Source: Nocardia albiluteola (GTDB lineage Bacteria; Actinomycetota; Actinomycetes; Mycobacteriales; Mycobacteriaceae). From it: a DNA stretch of 64,000 nt. Both the position numbers and the translations under genes were made by a program. This document shows, piece by piece, positions 9,612 through 17,692 of this stretch; position 1 is the first letter of the stretch; the number at the start of each line of letters is the position of its first letter. Below the pieces are notes generated by a model, which was given only the letters and a program-made list of their open reading frames with translations, did not search any database and was not told where the DNA came from. The stretch is from assembly GCF_018860155.1 (NCBI RefSeq), contig NZ_JAHKNI010000001.1, positions 819,333 to 883,332 of the forward strand, in the 5' to 3' direction.

Positions 9612-10250
9612 GTGTCGGCCAACAACAACGGAGCGGGTCCCGATGGAGCATCCGCCGGTCTGGTCGCGCTCGAAACCGGGCGCCGCTTCGATCAGATGCG
9701 CGCCGAAGCGGCCGTGCGCGAATTGCTGCTGGCGGTCGGCGAGGATCCGGACCGCCCGGGCCTGATCGATACCCCCTCCCGCGTCGCGCGCGCCTACCGG
9801 GAGATGTTCGCCGGGCTGTACACCGAGCCGGACCGGGTGCTGGACACCACCTTCGAGGAGGGCCATCAGGAACTGGTCCTGGTGCGCGACATCCCGCTGT
9901 ACTCCACCTGCGAGCATCATCTGGTGTCGTTCCACGGTGTAGCGCACGTCGGCTACATCCCCGGCCCGCACGGGCGCGTGACCGGCCTGTCGAAGCTGGC
10001 GCGCCTGGTCGACCTGTACGCCAAGCGGCCCCAGGTGCAGGAGCGGCTGACCAGCCAGGTCGCGGACGCGGTGATGCGCAAGCTGGATCCGCGTGGCGCG
10101 ATCGTGGTGGTCGAGGCCGAGCATCTGTGCATGGCGATGCGCGGCATCCGCAAACCCGGCGCCAGCACCACGACCTCGGCGGTGCGCGGCCTGTTGCAGA
10201 CCAGTGCCTCCTCGCGTGCGGAGGCCTTGGATCTGATACTGCGCAAGTGA
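9612..10250 (+). CDS. folE: GTP cyclohydrolase I
   Basis: The protein has 212 residues and catalyses the first committed step of tetrahydrofolate synthesis, GTP to 7,8-dihydroneopterin triphosphate. The zinc-binding and catalytic motif STCEHHL and the second cysteine in [11 protein letters not shown] are intact. The rest matches mycobacterial FolE closely, including [13 protein letters not shown]. The start was set at the GTG at 9612 because GGAGG at 9598-9602 lies nine bases upstream. The N-terminal 20 residues are poorly conserved. The stop overlaps the folP start as GTGA, indicating translational coupling in the folE-folP-folB-folK operon. Confidence 0.96.
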   Translation: MSANNNGAGPDGASAGLVALETGRRFDQMRAEAAVRELLLAVGEDPDRPGLIDTPSRVARAYREMFAGLYTEPDRVLDTTFEEGHQELVLVRDIPLYSTCEHHLVSFHGVAHVGYIPGPHGRVTGLSKLARLVDLYAKRPQVQERLTSQVADAVMRKLDPRGAIVVVEAEHLCMAMRGIRKPGASTTTSAVRGLLQTSASSRAEALDLILRK

Positions 10251-11278
10251 ACCGCTCGCAGATGTCCGCAGGCGGCCAGGCGTCCGGTCCGGGCGCCGGG
10301 TTCGTGCGCCCGCGCGACGGGCGTTCCTGCGTGGTGATGGGCGTGGTCAACGTCACCAGCGATTCGTTCTCCGACGGCGGCCGTTATCTGGATCCCGGCC
10401 TGGCAGTCGCCCACGGGCTCGAACTATTCGAGCTGGGTGCGGACATTATCGATGTGGGCGGGGAGTCCACCCGTCCGGGTGCGATCCGGATCGATCCGGA
10501 GATCGAGGCGGCGCGTGTCGTCCCGGTGATTCGCGCGCTGGCCGCGGCCGGAGTCCCGACGAGCGTGGACACCATGCGTGCGAGCGTCGCCGAGGCGGCG
10601 ATCGATGCGGGCGTGTCGATGGTGAACGACGTTTCCGGTGGCCGCTCGGATCCGAACATGGTGAAGGTCGTTGCCGCGGCGGAGATTCCGTGGATTCTCA
10701 TGCACTGGCGGGCCGAGGCGGACTACCGCCACCTGGGCGCGGCCGAACACTACGAGGACGTGGCCACCGAGGTGTGGCGGGAGCTCGGCGCTCAGGTGGA
10801 TCTGGCGATGGCGGGCGGTGTCACACCCGACCGGCTGATCCTGGATCCGGGCCTGGGCTTCGCCAAGAACGCCAGGCACAACTGGGAGCTGCTGGGTGCG
10901 TTGTTCTCCGGGCTGATCGAGCTGACCGAGGGGGGCTTCCCGGTCCTGATCGGCGCGTCCCGCAAGCGTTTCCTCGGATCGCTGCTGGCGCAACCGGGTT
11001 CGGACGGCCCCGTGCCCCGGCCGCCGGACGGCCGGGAGGTCGCGACCGCGACGATCTCGGCGCTGGCCGCCGAGCACGGCGCCTGGGGGGTGCGCGTGCA
11101 CGATGTGCGCTCGTCGCTGGACGCGATCGCGGTGGTGGACGCCTGCCGTCGCGCCGCGCGGGCGCTGGACCGGAAGTATCAGAGCGCCGGCGAGCACGAA
11201 AACAGTTCCGGCACAACCGAACCAGGTGACACCCCGACCGACGTGGCCGAATCGCCCGCGTTAGGAGACCAGAGTTGA
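10247..11278 (+). CDS. folP: Dihydropteroate synthase
   Basis: The protein has 343 residues and condenses para-aminobenzoate with dihydropterin pyrophosphate; it is the sulfonamide target. The TIM-barrel motifs are present: [27 protein letters not shown], the loop [21 protein letters not shown], and the terminal GASRKRFLG. The GTG at 10247 gives a GTGA overlap with folE. An ATG at 10262 is an alternative start and only trims five residues. The last 35 residues are hydrophilic and not part of the barrel. It sits between folE and folB, as folP1 does in mycobacteria. Confidence 0.96.
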   Translation: MNRSQMSAGGQASGPGAGFVRPRDGRSCVVMGVVNVTSDSFSDGGRYLDPGLAVAHGLELFELGADIIDVGGESTRPGAIRIDPEIEAARVVPVIRALAAAGVPTSVDTMRASVAEAAIDAGVSMVNDVSGGRSDPNMVKVVAAAEIPWILMHWRAEADYRHLGAAEHYEDVATEVWRELGAQVDLAMAGGVTPDRLILDPGLGFAKNARHNWELLGALFSGLIELTEGGFPVLIGASRKRFLGSLLAQPGSDGPVPRPPDGREVATATISALAAEHGAWGVRVHDVRSSLDAIAVVDACRRAARALDRKYQSAGEHENSSGTTEPGDTPTDVAESPALGDQS

Positions 11279-11721
11279 CGACCGATTCCGTTGCGGAGCA
11301 GTCCCTTTCCGGATCCGGCGCGATGCGGCCGCCGAGTGCGGCGCCGGGCCGTCAACACCGCATCGAGCTACGCGGGTTGCGGGCCTACGGGTATCACGGC
11401 TGCTTCGATTTCGAGCGCCGCGACGGCCAGGAGTTCGTCGTGGACATCACGCTCTGGCTGGATTTCACCGAGGCGGCTGCGACCGACGATCTTTCGCACA
11501 CCGTGCACTACGGCGAGCTGGCCGAGCGCGCGGTCGCGATCGTGCAGGGCCCGCCCCGCAACCTCATCGAGACGGTGGTGTCCGAGATCGCCGACGAGGT
11601 GATGACCGATCCGAAGGTCGCCGCCGCCGAGGTGGTCGTGCACAAGCCGTCGGCCCCGATTCCGCACACTTTCGCCGATGTGCGAGTGGTTGCCACCCGC
11701 AGCCGCGAGGTGCAGGTATGA
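11275..11721 (+). CDS. folB: Dihydroneopterin aldolase
   Basis: The protein has 148 residues and converts dihydroneopterin to 6-hydroxymethyl-dihydropterin. The core starts at [19 protein letters not shown], with the family's YGYHG motif and the substrate-binding Glu. [11 protein letters not shown] and the Lys in [12 protein letters not shown] complete the signature. Translation most likely starts at TTG 11275, which overlaps the folP stop (TTGA) and has AGGAG eight bases upstream. About 28 low-complexity residues precede the fold. Its stop overlaps the ATG of the first of two duplicated mini-ORFs (ATGA) rather than folK itself. Confidence 0.94.
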   Translation: MTTDSVAEQSLSGSGAMRPPSAAPGRQHRIELRGLRAYGYHGCFDFERRDGQEFVVDITLWLDFTEAAATDDLSHTVHYGELAERAVAIVQGPPRNLIETVVSEIADEVMTDPKVAAAEVVVHKPSAPIPHTFADVRVVATRSREVQV

Positions 11722-11798
11722 GGGAGCTTGCGACCGAATCGATGTGCCGGTGTGCCCGGCGCATGCCGGAGCCGAGCGCCAGCGAGGTGCAGGTATGA
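11718..11798 (+). CDS. Mini-ORF 1 of a tandem pair between folB and folK
   Basis: This 26-codon ORF starts [10 protein letters not shown] and ends EPSASEVQV. Its ATG overlaps the folB stop (ATGA) and its own stop overlaps the ATG of the second mini-ORF (ATGA). The DNA is 74/77 identical to the next unit. No known domain is present. It contains two Cys, several Arg, and a C-terminal PSASE segment shared with other copies in the window. It could be a non-functional spacer that keeps translational coupling through the insertion, or a coupling/regulatory peptide. The overlaps are seen directly; translation is inference. Confidence 0.5.
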   Translation: MRELATESMCRCARRMPEPSASEVQV

Positions 11799-11871
11799 GG
11801 GAGCTTGCGACCGAATCGATGTGCCAGTGTGCCCGGCGCATGCCGGAGCCGAGCGCCAGCGAGGTGGAGGC
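11718..11871 (+). repeat. 77-bp tandem duplication
   Basis: Two head-to-tail units, 11718-11794 and 11795-11871, differ at three positions. The 16 bases before the first unit (GAGGTGCAGGTATGAG, including the folB 3' end) recur at the junction of the units. This suggests the element arose or expanded by recombination between such short repeats. Each unit contains the 20-bp core GGAGCCGAGCGCCAGCGAGG (11768-11787 and 11845-11864), which also occurs elsewhere in the window. Confidence 0.9.
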
Positions 11872-11875
11872 ATGA
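11795..11875 (+). CDS. Mini-ORF 2 of the tandem pair, coupled to folK
   Basis: This second 26-codon ORF is nearly identical to the first. It differs at three bases in 77 and ends EPSASEVEA. Its stop overlaps the folK ATG at 11872-11875 (ATGA). The GAGGTGGAGG just before the folK ATG, inside the coding sequence of the mini-ORF, also gives folK a strong Shine-Dalgarno sequence. The first unit has GAGGTGCAGG at the same place. So each unit brings a ribosome-binding site for the next start. Confidence 0.5.
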   Translation: MRELATESMCQCARRMPEPSASEVEA

Positions 11876-12408
11876 GTCGTGCGGTGTTGTCCATCGGATC
11901 GAATCTGGGCGACCGCCTGGCCCATCTGCGCAGCGTCGTGGATGCGATGTCGCCGTGGCTGGCCGGCGTGTCCTCGGTGTATTCGACGGCGCCCTGGGGC
12001 GGCGTGCCCCAGCAGCACTATCTCAATGCCGTACTGCTGGTGGAGGATCCGGCCGCGGACGCGCGGGACTGGCTGCGGCGCGGGCAGGAACTCGAGCAGG
12101 CCGCCGGGCGGGTTCGCGAGGTACGCTGGGGCGCAAGGACTCTCGACGTCGACGTGGTGTGGTGCGCCGAGCATCGCCCGGAGGGGCTGCGGGTGTGCCG
12201 CAGCACCGACCCGACGCTGACGCTGCCGCATCCGCAGGCACACAACCGGGCCTTCGTGCTGCTGCCCTGGGCTGAGATCGAGCCGGATGCCGTGCTCGAG
12301 GTGCTGGGGAGCCCGAGCCCGGTGCGCGAGCTGCTGGCGGCGCTGGATCCGGCCGAGCGCGAAGGGGTTCGGCTGACCGAGCTGACGCTGCGACGGGCGG
12401 CATCGTGA
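11872..12408 (+). CDS. folK: 2-amino-4-hydroxy-6-hydroxymethyldihydropteridine pyrophosphokinase
   Basis: The protein has 178 residues and transfers pyrophosphate from ATP to 6-hydroxymethyl-dihydropterin, making the FolP substrate. The N-terminus AVLSIGSNLGDRLAHL is typical. The signature RWGARTLDVDVV carries the magnesium-binding aspartates, and PHPQAHNRAFVLLPWAEI completes the active site. The ATG at 11872 is preceded by GGTGGAGG. In most relatives folB and folK abut directly; here two mini-ORFs separate them. DUF3180 follows after 10 bases, so the operon continues. Confidence 0.95.
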   Translation: MSRAVLSIGSNLGDRLAHLRSVVDAMSPWLAGVSSVYSTAPWGGVPQQHYLNAVLLVEDPAADARDWLRRGQELEQAAGRVREVRWGARTLDVDVVWCAEHRPEGLRVCRSTDPTLTLPHPQAHNRAFVLLPWAEIEPDAVLEVLGSPSPVRELLAALDPAEREGVRLTELTLRRAAS

Positions 12409-12418
12409 GGGCACCGGC

Positions 12419-12895
12419 ATGAATGTCATGAAGCCGACGAAGATCCTGGACCTGACCGCGAATGTGCTGATCGCCGCGGTGGTCGCGTGGGTCGCCACGC
12501 GCTGGGCGTATTCGAGTTTCCCGCCGATCACGGTGATCGCGGGCGCCTCGCTGTATCCGGTGGCCGCGCTGGAGGCGGTGCTGGCCTTCGTGATTCGGGC
12601 CCGGGTCGGGGACAGCCGCATCGGTGACGGCCCCAAGCAGCTGCATCCGATCACCGCCGCGCGGGCCGCGGCGCTGGCCAAGGCCTCGGCGCAGGTGGGC
12701 TCGCTCGCCGCCGGGGTGTGGCTCGGGTTCCTGATCTGGGTGATGCCACAGCGCTCGACGCTGCGCGCGGCGGCCTCGGACACGCCGGGGGCGATCGTGG
12801 GTCTGATCGCGGGCGCCCTGCTGGTGGCGGCGGCACTGTGGCTGGAGTATTGCTGTCGCGCGCCCAGTGAGCCGCCCGACGAACCAGCAATCTAG
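12419..12895 (+). CDS. DUF3180 membrane protein (Rv3605c-like)
   Basis: The protein has 158 residues and four predicted membrane helices (about 13-30, 37-60, 95-116 and 130-150). The FPPITVI and LHPITAARAAALAKASAQVG segments are characteristic of DUF3180. The gene follows folK in mycobacteria and related genera (Rv3605c). No function is established. The ATG at 12419 follows folK by 10 bases. A second in-frame ATG at 12428 is possible. Conservation of position suggests co-transcription with the folate genes rather than a known role in folate synthesis. Confidence 0.85.
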   Translation: MNVMKPTKILDLTANVLIAAVVAWVATRWAYSSFPPITVIAGASLYPVAALEAVLAFVIRARVGDSRIGDGPKQLHPITAARAAALAKASAQVGSLAAGVWLGFLIWVMPQRSTLRAAASDTPGAIVGLIAGALLVAAALWLEYCCRAPSEPPDEPAI

Positions 12896-12968
12896 TGGCA
12901 AAATAGTTAGCTCGAATCACCGAAACTGCTGCGAGCCAGATCTCACGGCGCAAGCTACCCTGGCGGGC

Positions 12969-13892
12969 ATGGTGTCACCCGCCCGTAGCAGTACCTCCCG
13001 CAGTCGGCGGGATGACGCGGGCAATTTGATCATCGGCGGTTTGATTCTGCTCGGTCTGATTGCCAGCGTGTTCCTGATATTCAGCAGCAGTGTGCAATTG
13101 GTCCGGGTCGGCCTGGTTGCGGCGCTGTGGGCCGCGGTCATCGGGGCGGTTGCCGTCACCCGATATCGCCGGGATTCCGCGGCCGGCCAGGCGAGGGTGC
13201 GGGAGCTGCAGGCGGTCCACAAACTGCAGCTCGAGCGCGAGATGTCCGCGCGGCGCGAGTTCGAGCTCGCCGCCGAGGCCCGGATCCGCGCGGAGGTCGG
13301 CGCCGACGCCGGCGAGATGGCCGCGCTGCGCGCCGAACTCACCGTGCTACGCGAGAGCCTGCAGCGGTTGTTCGACGGAAATCTGGCCAACGACCGTCCC
13401 GCGCTGCGCGCCGATGCGATTCGGTTGCAGGAGCTGCCCAGTGTGGATGCCGCGCCGGAGAATCCCGCGAACGATAACCCGGAGGAAACGGACACCTGGG
13501 ATGCCTGGAGCTCACCGGCGGCCCGCTATCCGGTGACCCCGGTCTTCGAGCCCGACCACTCCGAGCCCCCGGCCTTCGCCAGCCCGTTCGACGAGCCGGT
13601 CACCGCCGAGACGCAGGTCGTGACGAGCGAGGATCTCGAGGCCGCCGCGGAGGCCGACGCCGACGCGCAGCACGACACGGAGATCCTGACGGTCGATGCG
13701 GCGGTGTCCGGGCCGCATACCCATGGGACGACCCTGAATGCGGCCACGAACGCCCCGCCCGAGCCGGCCGCAGCGGTCAGCGCGGGCGCACGCCGCCGTC
13801 GCCGCGCGGAGTCCGACGACGACTACCCGGGGCGCAAGCTGTCCGTCGCCGAGATCATGGCCAATCTCAAGTCGGAGCAGAGCGCGCGCTGA
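12969..13892 (+). CDS. DUF6779-type membrane-anchored protein (Rv3604c-like)
   Basis: The protein has 307 residues. Two adjacent membrane helices (about 18-39 and 44-62) are followed by a charged coiled-coil-like stretch (around EMSARREFELAAEARIRAEV). A long acidic, Pro/Ala-rich region leads to a conserved C-terminal tail, RKLSVAEIMANLKSE. This architecture matches the gene following DUF3180 in mycobacteria. The ATG at 12969 lies seven bases after TACCCT (12956-12961), a likely -10 of a leaderless transcript, so it may have its own promoter. The role is unknown; a cell-envelope or division-related scaffold would be a guess. Confidence 0.75.
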   Translation: MVSPARSSTSRSRRDDAGNLIIGGLILLGLIASVFLIFSSSVQLVRVGLVAALWAAVIGAVAVTRYRRDSAAGQARVRELQAVHKLQLEREMSARREFELAAEARIRAEVGADAGEMAALRAELTVLRESLQRLFDGNLANDRPALRADAIRLQELPSVDAAPENPANDNPEETDTWDAWSSPAARYPVTPVFEPDHSEPPAFASPFDEPVTAETQVVTSEDLEAAAEADADAQHDTEILTVDAAVSGPHTHGTTLNAATNAPPEPAAAVSAGARRRRRAESDDDYPGRKLSVAEIMANLKSEQSAR

Positions 13893-14059
13893 TCGCGTCG
13901 GTGGTGCCGCCGCCCCGGCCCGGCTGCGGCCGGGATCCGGCCGGAGTCGCCGCACGCCATCGGATACCGGCCGCATGCACGCCGGATGGCAGTCGCGGAC
14001 CCGACGTCCAGTAAGCAACGTCACCCGGCCCGGTTCTGGTCGCGTCCCGGGCCGGGCCC

Positions 14060-14100
14060 TATTCTCGGGACGTAACGTCCGGTACCCGCGCACTCGCGGG
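14060..14100 (+). promoter_or_regulatory. Possible promoter, palindrome and leader hairpin before the DUF2520 mini-ORF
   Basis: A -10-like TATTCT (14060-14065) is followed by a 13-bp palindrome, GGACGT-A-ACGTCC (14068-14080), at the expected transcription start. A perfect hairpin comes next: CCCGCG (14085-14090), loop CACT, CGCGGG (14095-14100). A GAGAGGA Shine-Dalgarno at 14114-14120 comes before the mini-ORF start at 14127. The palindrome could be an operator; no regulator is assigned. Confidence 0.4.
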
Positions 14101-14126
14101 ACTGGAACGACTTCGAGAGGACACCG

Positions 14127-14207
14127 ATGCCCGAGCGCAGCGAGGGGATCCATAGACACAGCACCATGGACACAGCGGAGCCGAGCGCCGGCGAGGCGCA
14201 GCTGTGA
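14127..14207 (+). CDS. 26-codon mini-ORF coupled to the DUF2520 gene
   Basis: The ATG at 14127 has GAGAGGA six bases upstream, the best ribosome-binding site in this leader. The ORF has 26 codons, starts MPERSEGIHRH and ends EPSAGEAQL. Its stop overlaps the GTG start of the next gene (GTGA). It has the same length and C-terminal EPSA-x-E motif as the two mini-ORFs before folK and contains the same 20-bp core at 14177-14196. No known domain is seen. The DUF2520 gene has only the GGCGAGG inside this ORF as a ribosome-binding site, so coupled re-initiation is likely. Confidence 0.5.
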   Translation: MPERSEGIHRHSTMDTAEPSAGEAQL

Positions 14208-15172
14208 CCTCGGACATGCCTGTCGCAGGGGCCGACCCTGCGCCCGCACGCCTGACGGTGGGAATCGTCTCGGCGGGACGCGTGGGCTCGGCGGTGGGCG
14301 CGGCGCTGGAACGGGTCGGGCACATCGTCTTCGGCGTCTCCGCGATCTCGGATGCGTCCCGCCATCGCGCCGCCGCGCGGCTGCCTGATTCGCGGATCCT
14401 GCCGCCCGAGCGGGTGGCCGAACGCAGTGAGCTGCTGATTCTGGCCGTCCCCGATACCGAACTGCCGGGGCTGGTCGCTGGCCTGGCGGCCGCGAACGCG
14501 GTGCGGCCGGGCACGATCGTGGCCCATACCTCGGGTGCGAATGGCATCGCCGTGCTGGCGCCGCTCACCGCCGCGGGTGCGCTGCCGCTGGCCATCCATC
14601 CGGCGATGACCTTCACCGGCCACGACGAGGACCTGGCCCGCCTCGGCAACGCGTGTTTCGGCATCACCGCGGCCGACGAGATCGGCTACGCGATCGCACA
14701 GTCGCTGGTGATCGAGATGGGCGGCGAGCCGGTCCGGGTGGCCGAGGAAAACCGCACGCTGTATCACGCCGCCCTCGCACACGGCAGCAATCACCTGGTC
14801 ACGCTGATCGTCGATGCGGTCGCCGCGCTGCGGTCCGCGCTGGCCGGTCCGGGCCTGCTCGGTCAGCAGGCGATCGACGACGAGCCCAACGGCCTGGCCG
14901 AGCGGATGCTGGCCCCGCTCGCGTCCGCGGCGCTGGACAACGCGCTGCGCCGCGGCCAGTCCGCACTGACCGGTCCGGTGGCGCGCGGCGACGCGGAGAC
15001 GGTGTCGGCGCATCTGGCTGCGCTGGCCGCCGCCGACCCGCGCCTGGCTGCCGGATATCGCGCACTGTCGCTGCGTACGGCCCAGCGGGCGCGGACCAAC
15101 CCCGCCCTCATTGATTTGCTGGAGAATGACTGTTCGACCGAGCAGGGTCGTTCGGAAGAAAGGCACGGCTGA
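14204..15172 (+). CDS. Rossmann-like and DUF2520 domain protein (Rv3603c-like)
   Basis: The protein has 322 residues. The N-terminal Rossmann domain (about 17-135, [13 protein letters not shown]) is followed by an all-helical DUF2520 domain containing HPAMTFTG and [14 protein letters not shown]. The overall plan is that of 6-phosphogluconate/ketopantoate-reductase-like dehydrogenases. Its fixed place upstream of panC and panD in mycobacteria and here makes a role in pantothenate supply plausible, possibly a stand-in for ketopantoate reductase. That is inference, not demonstrated by sequence. The GTG start overlaps the mini-ORF stop, and its own stop overlaps the panC ATG by one base (TGATG). 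Confidence 0.85.
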   Translation: MTSDMPVAGADPAPARLTVGIVSAGRVGSAVGAALERVGHIVFGVSAISDASRHRAAARLPDSRILPPERVAERSELLILAVPDTELPGLVAGLAAANAVRPGTIVAHTSGANGIAVLAPLTAAGALPLAIHPAMTFTGHDEDLARLGNACFGITAADEIGYAIAQSLVIEMGGEPVRVAEENRTLYHAALAHGSNHLVTLIVDAVAALRSALAGPGLLGQQAIDDEPNGLAERMLAPLASAALDNALRRGQSALTGPVARGDAETVSAHLAALAAADPRLAAGYRALSLRTAQRARTNPALIDLLENDCSTEQGRSEERHG

Positions 15173-16170
15173 TGTTCGATCCGAAGCTGCGCGGCGCGTA
15201 CCGGCCGGGAGAGCTGACCGTCCTGCACGATCCGGCCACCGTGACCGCCGTGTCCACCGCCCTGCGGTCGGTTGGCCGCAAGGTAGCGCTGGTGCCGACG
15301 ATGGGCGCGCTGCACGAGGGCCATCTGGAGCTGGTCCGGCAGGCGCGGCGCACCAATCAGGTCGTGATCGTCTCGATCTTCGTCAATCCGCTGCAGTTCG
15401 GGGCGAACGAGGACCTGAGCACGTACCCGCGCACCCTCGACGCGGACGTGGAATTGCTGCGCGATGAGGGTGTGGAACTGGTCTTCGCGCCCAGCGCCGA
15501 GCAGATGTACCCGGTCGGTCCGCGTACCAGCGTGCAGCCGGGTCCGCTGGGCGCCGAGCTCGAGGGTGCCAGTCGCCCAACGCATTTCGCGGGCGTGCTG
15601 ACCGTCGTGAGCAAGCTGCTCCAGATCGCCCGCCCGCACGAGGCGTTCTTCGGCGAGAAGGACTATCAGCAGCTCACCCTGATCAGGCAGCTGGTGCGGG
15701 ACCTGAACTTCGAGGTCAAGATCGTCCCGGTCGCGACCGTGCGCGAGGCCGACGGCCTGGCCATGTCCTCGCGCAACCGGTACCTCGATCCGGTCCAGCG
15801 CGAGCTCGCGACGACGCTGTCCGCGGCGCTGGCCGCGGGGCGCCACGCCGCGGGCCTGGGCCCGGAGGCGGTGTTGTCGGCGGCGCGGGCCGTGCTCGAC
15901 ACCGCCGCGGACATCGAGGTCGACTATCTGGAATTGCGTGCGGCGAATCTGGGTCCGCTGGTGCTGCCCGATGCCGCGGCGCTGGTCGCGCGGGCGCAGG
16001 GCGCAGGGCAGGACGCCGAGGGCGGCGGCGAGACGCCCTGGAGCAGCAACGCGCGCCTGCTGGTCGCGGCCCGCGTCGGCAGCACCCGGCTGATCGACAA
16101 CATGCCGCTCACCGTCGGTGTATCGATGGACGGCCACCCCGCGATCCCCGAAAGCGCTTCGGCGCGTTGA
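15172..16170 (+). CDS. panC: Pantothenate synthetase
   Basis: The protein has 332 residues and makes pantothenate from pantoate, beta-alanine and ATP through a pantoyl-adenylate. The nucleotidyl-transferase motif [14 protein letters not shown] (HxGH type), [17 protein letters not shown] and the KMSKS-like AMSSRNRYL are intact. Compared with M. tuberculosis PanC there is an extra Ala/Gly-rich insertion near residue 277 (around [15 protein letters not shown]). It lies in the C-terminal domain, away from the catalytic motifs, and is probably a surface loop. The ATG overlaps the upstream stop; panD follows after 55 bases. Confidence 0.96.
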   Translation: MFDPKLRGAYRPGELTVLHDPATVTAVSTALRSVGRKVALVPTMGALHEGHLELVRQARRTNQVVIVSIFVNPLQFGANEDLSTYPRTLDADVELLRDEGVELVFAPSAEQMYPVGPRTSVQPGPLGAELEGASRPTHFAGVLTVVSKLLQIARPHEAFFGEKDYQQLTLIRQLVRDLNFEVKIVPVATVREADGLAMSSRNRYLDPVQRELATTLSAALAAGRHAAGLGPEAVLSAARAVLDTAADIEVDYLELRAANLGPLVLPDAAALVARAQGAGQDAEGGGETPWSSNARLLVAARVGSTRLIDNMPLTVGVSMDGHPAIPESASAR

Positions 16171-16225
16171 ACTTACCCACCCCACCGGCATCGCAGGCAC
16201 ACTGCCGTAGTTAGGAAGTACACCG

Positions 16226-16645
16226 ATGTTGCGCACCATGATGAAGTCGAAGATCCACCGCGCCACCGTGACCCACGCCGATCTGCACTACGTCGGCTCG
16301 GTGACCGTGGACCCCGATCTGATGGACGCCGCGGATCTGCTCGAGGGCGAGCAGGTCTGCATCGTCGACATCGACAACGGCGCGCGCCTCGAGACCTACG
16401 TCATCGCGGGCGAGCGCGGCTCGGGTGTGATCGGAATCAACGGCGCCGCAGCGCATCTGGTTCACCCGGGCGATCTGGTGATCCTGATCGCCTACGGCAT
16501 GATGGACGAGACCGAACTGCGCGAGTATGCGCCGCGGGTGGTGTTCGTCGACGAGAAGAACCGTCAGGTGGATCTCGGCAGCGATCCGGCGCACGCGCCC
16601 GAGGGGTCCGGGCTCACCTCCCCGCGCTCGCTCACCCCGGCGTGA
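16226..16645 (+). CDS. panD: Aspartate 1-decarboxylase (pyruvoyl enzyme)
   Basis: The precursor has 139 residues and yields beta-alanine for PanC. The self-processing site is YVGS, with cleavage expected between Gly24 and Ser25 to form the pyruvoyl group. The [15 protein letters not shown] and NGAAAHLV segments of the barrel are conserved. The C-terminal 20 residues are low-complexity, as in mycobacteria, where changes in this tail are known to affect pyrazinoic-acid susceptibility. It lies between panC and coaX in one transcription unit. Confidence 0.96.
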   Translation: MLRTMMKSKIHRATVTHADLHYVGSVTVDPDLMDAADLLEGEQVCIVDIDNGARLETYVIAGERGSGVIGINGAAAHLVHPGDLVILIAYGMMDETELREYAPRVVFVDEKNRQVDLGSDPAHAPEGSGLTSPRSLTPA

Positions 16646-16694
16646 GCGTCGGTCGCGGCGCACCAACCACGCGTGAAAGGAATCGGCGCATCCG

Positions 16695-17489
16695 ATGCTG
16701 CTGACCATCGATGTCCGTAACACCAGTATCGAGATCGGGTTGTTCTCCGGCAGCGGCGAGCATTCGAAGCTGGTGCAGACCTGGCGTACCCACACCAATC
16801 CGCTGCTGACGGCCGATGAATTCGCGATGCAGGTGCGCGGGCTGATCGGGGACCGGATCGAGCAGGTGGTCGGGGTGTCCGCGCTCTCGACCGTGCCGCC
16901 GGTGCTGCGGGAGCTGCGCGACATGCTGGGCCGGTATTGGGCCCACGTGCCGCACGTCCTGGTCGAGCCGGGGGTGCGCACGGGCATTCCGCTGCTGGTC
17001 GACAACCCCAAGGAGGTCGGCGCGGACCGCATCGTGAACTGCCTGTCGGCCTTCCAGCGGTACGGCACGGCGGCGATCGTGGTCGATTTCGGCAGCAGCG
17101 CCATCTGCGTGGATCTGGTGTCGGCCAAGGGCGAGTTCCTCGGCGGCGCCATCGCCCCCGGCGTGGAGATCTCCATGGAGGCGCTGGTCGCACGGACCGC
17201 GCTGCGCCGCGCGGAGCTGGCGCGCCCGCGCTCGGTGGTCGGCAAGAACAGCGCGGAGTGCATGCAGTCCGGGGCTATCTTCGGCTTCGCGGGCCTGGTG
17301 GACGGCCTGATCGATCGCATCCGCGACGAGATGGACGCGTTCGCGGGCAACGACGTCGCGGTGGTCGCAACCGGCGCGAGCGCGGCGCTGATCGTGCCGG
17401 AGTCCGAGACCATCGACCATTTCGAACCGCATCTGACCCACGAGGGCCTTCGTGTGGTGTACGAGCGGAATCAACAGCGGCGCAGGTGA
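16695..17489 (+). CDS. coaX: Type III pantothenate kinase
   Basis: The protein has 264 residues and phosphorylates pantothenate, the first step of CoA synthesis. The ASKHA-fold motifs are visible: [10 protein letters not shown] (phosphate loop), [34 protein letters not shown], and [17 protein letters not shown]. Two normally invariant positions look relaxed, with [11 protein letters not shown] in place of the usual DVRNTHTVVG. In M. tuberculosis the orthologue (Rv3600c) is thought not to be the main kinase. It closes the pantothenate block; GTGAAAGGAATCGG upstream gives a good ribosome-binding site. Confidence 0.92.
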   Translation: MLLTIDVRNTSIEIGLFSGSGEHSKLVQTWRTHTNPLLTADEFAMQVRGLIGDRIEQVVGVSALSTVPPVLRELRDMLGRYWAHVPHVLVEPGVRTGIPLLVDNPKEVGADRIVNCLSAFQRYGTAAIVVDFGSSAICVDLVSAKGEFLGGAIAPGVEISMEALVARTALRRAELARPRSVVGKNSAECMQSGAIFGFAGLVDGLIDRIRDEMDAFAGNDVAVVATGASAALIVPESETIDHFEPHLTHEGLRVVYERNQQRRR

Positions 17490-17546
17490 ACGCCGCACGC
17501 CTACCGATTCCGGACCTGTAGCCGGCCCGGTGCGGCGGCCGAGTTC

Positions 17547-17574
17547 TTGCATCGGCCGGTTCGCCTGCTAGACT
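17547..17574 (+). promoter_or_regulatory. Promoter of the cysteine dioxygenase leader
   Basis: TTGCAT (17547-17552), a 16-base spacer and TAGACT (17569-17574) form a good vegetative promoter. The GTG of the leader peptide begins eight bases after the last base of the -10, at the predicted first transcribed nucleotide. Confidence 0.7.
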
Positions 17575-17581
17575 CGCCGAC

Positions 17582-17623
17582 GTGTCGTACCGCGTGAGCA
17601 TCCAGGAGTGTTGTCGAGGCTGA
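17582..17623 (+). CDS. Leaderless cysteine-codon leader peptide (uORF)
   Basis: This 13-codon ORF starts at GTG on the predicted transcription start and encodes V/M-SYRVSIQECCRG. Two adjacent Cys codons (TGT TGT, 17609-17614) stand two codons before the stop. Leaderless poly-cysteine uORFs that sense cysteine are known in mycobacteria upstream of sulfur genes. The Arg-Gly codons and the stop form the left arm and loop of a stem described in the next entry. Placement before a cysteine-degrading enzyme makes cysteine sensing very likely, though not proven. Confidence 0.7.
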   Translation: MSYRVSIQECCRG

Positions 17624-17689
17624 TTCGCCTCGGCTGATGTCGGGGCTTCGTATCCGCCCCCCGGTCAGCACACTTCCCCTGGAGCCTCG
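17615..17689 (+). promoter_or_regulatory. Cysteine-responsive attenuator with alternative stems
   Basis: CGAGGC (17615-17620, last two leader codons) can pair with GCCTCG at 17627-17632 around a 6-base loop containing the leader stop. It can also pair with an identical GCCTCG at 17684-17689, which includes the last G of the cdo Shine-Dalgarno GGAG (17681-17684). GGGGC (17642-17646) and GCCCC (17656-17660) form a middle stem. The two CGAGGC pairings exclude each other, so the ribosome position on the Cys codons could decide whether the start site is free. Confidence 0.6.
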
Positions 17690-17692
17690 CTC

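Noticed and set aside
6949..10356. A 1135-codon minus-strand frame across ftsH and folE
   Set aside because: It spans two conserved plus-strand genes and their intergenic region and has no recognisable domain; codon-structure artefact.
13893..14059. Small gene in the gap after the DUF6779 gene
   Set aside because: Frames here are Arg/Pro-rich without a ribosome-binding site; the region is better explained as an untranslated leader.
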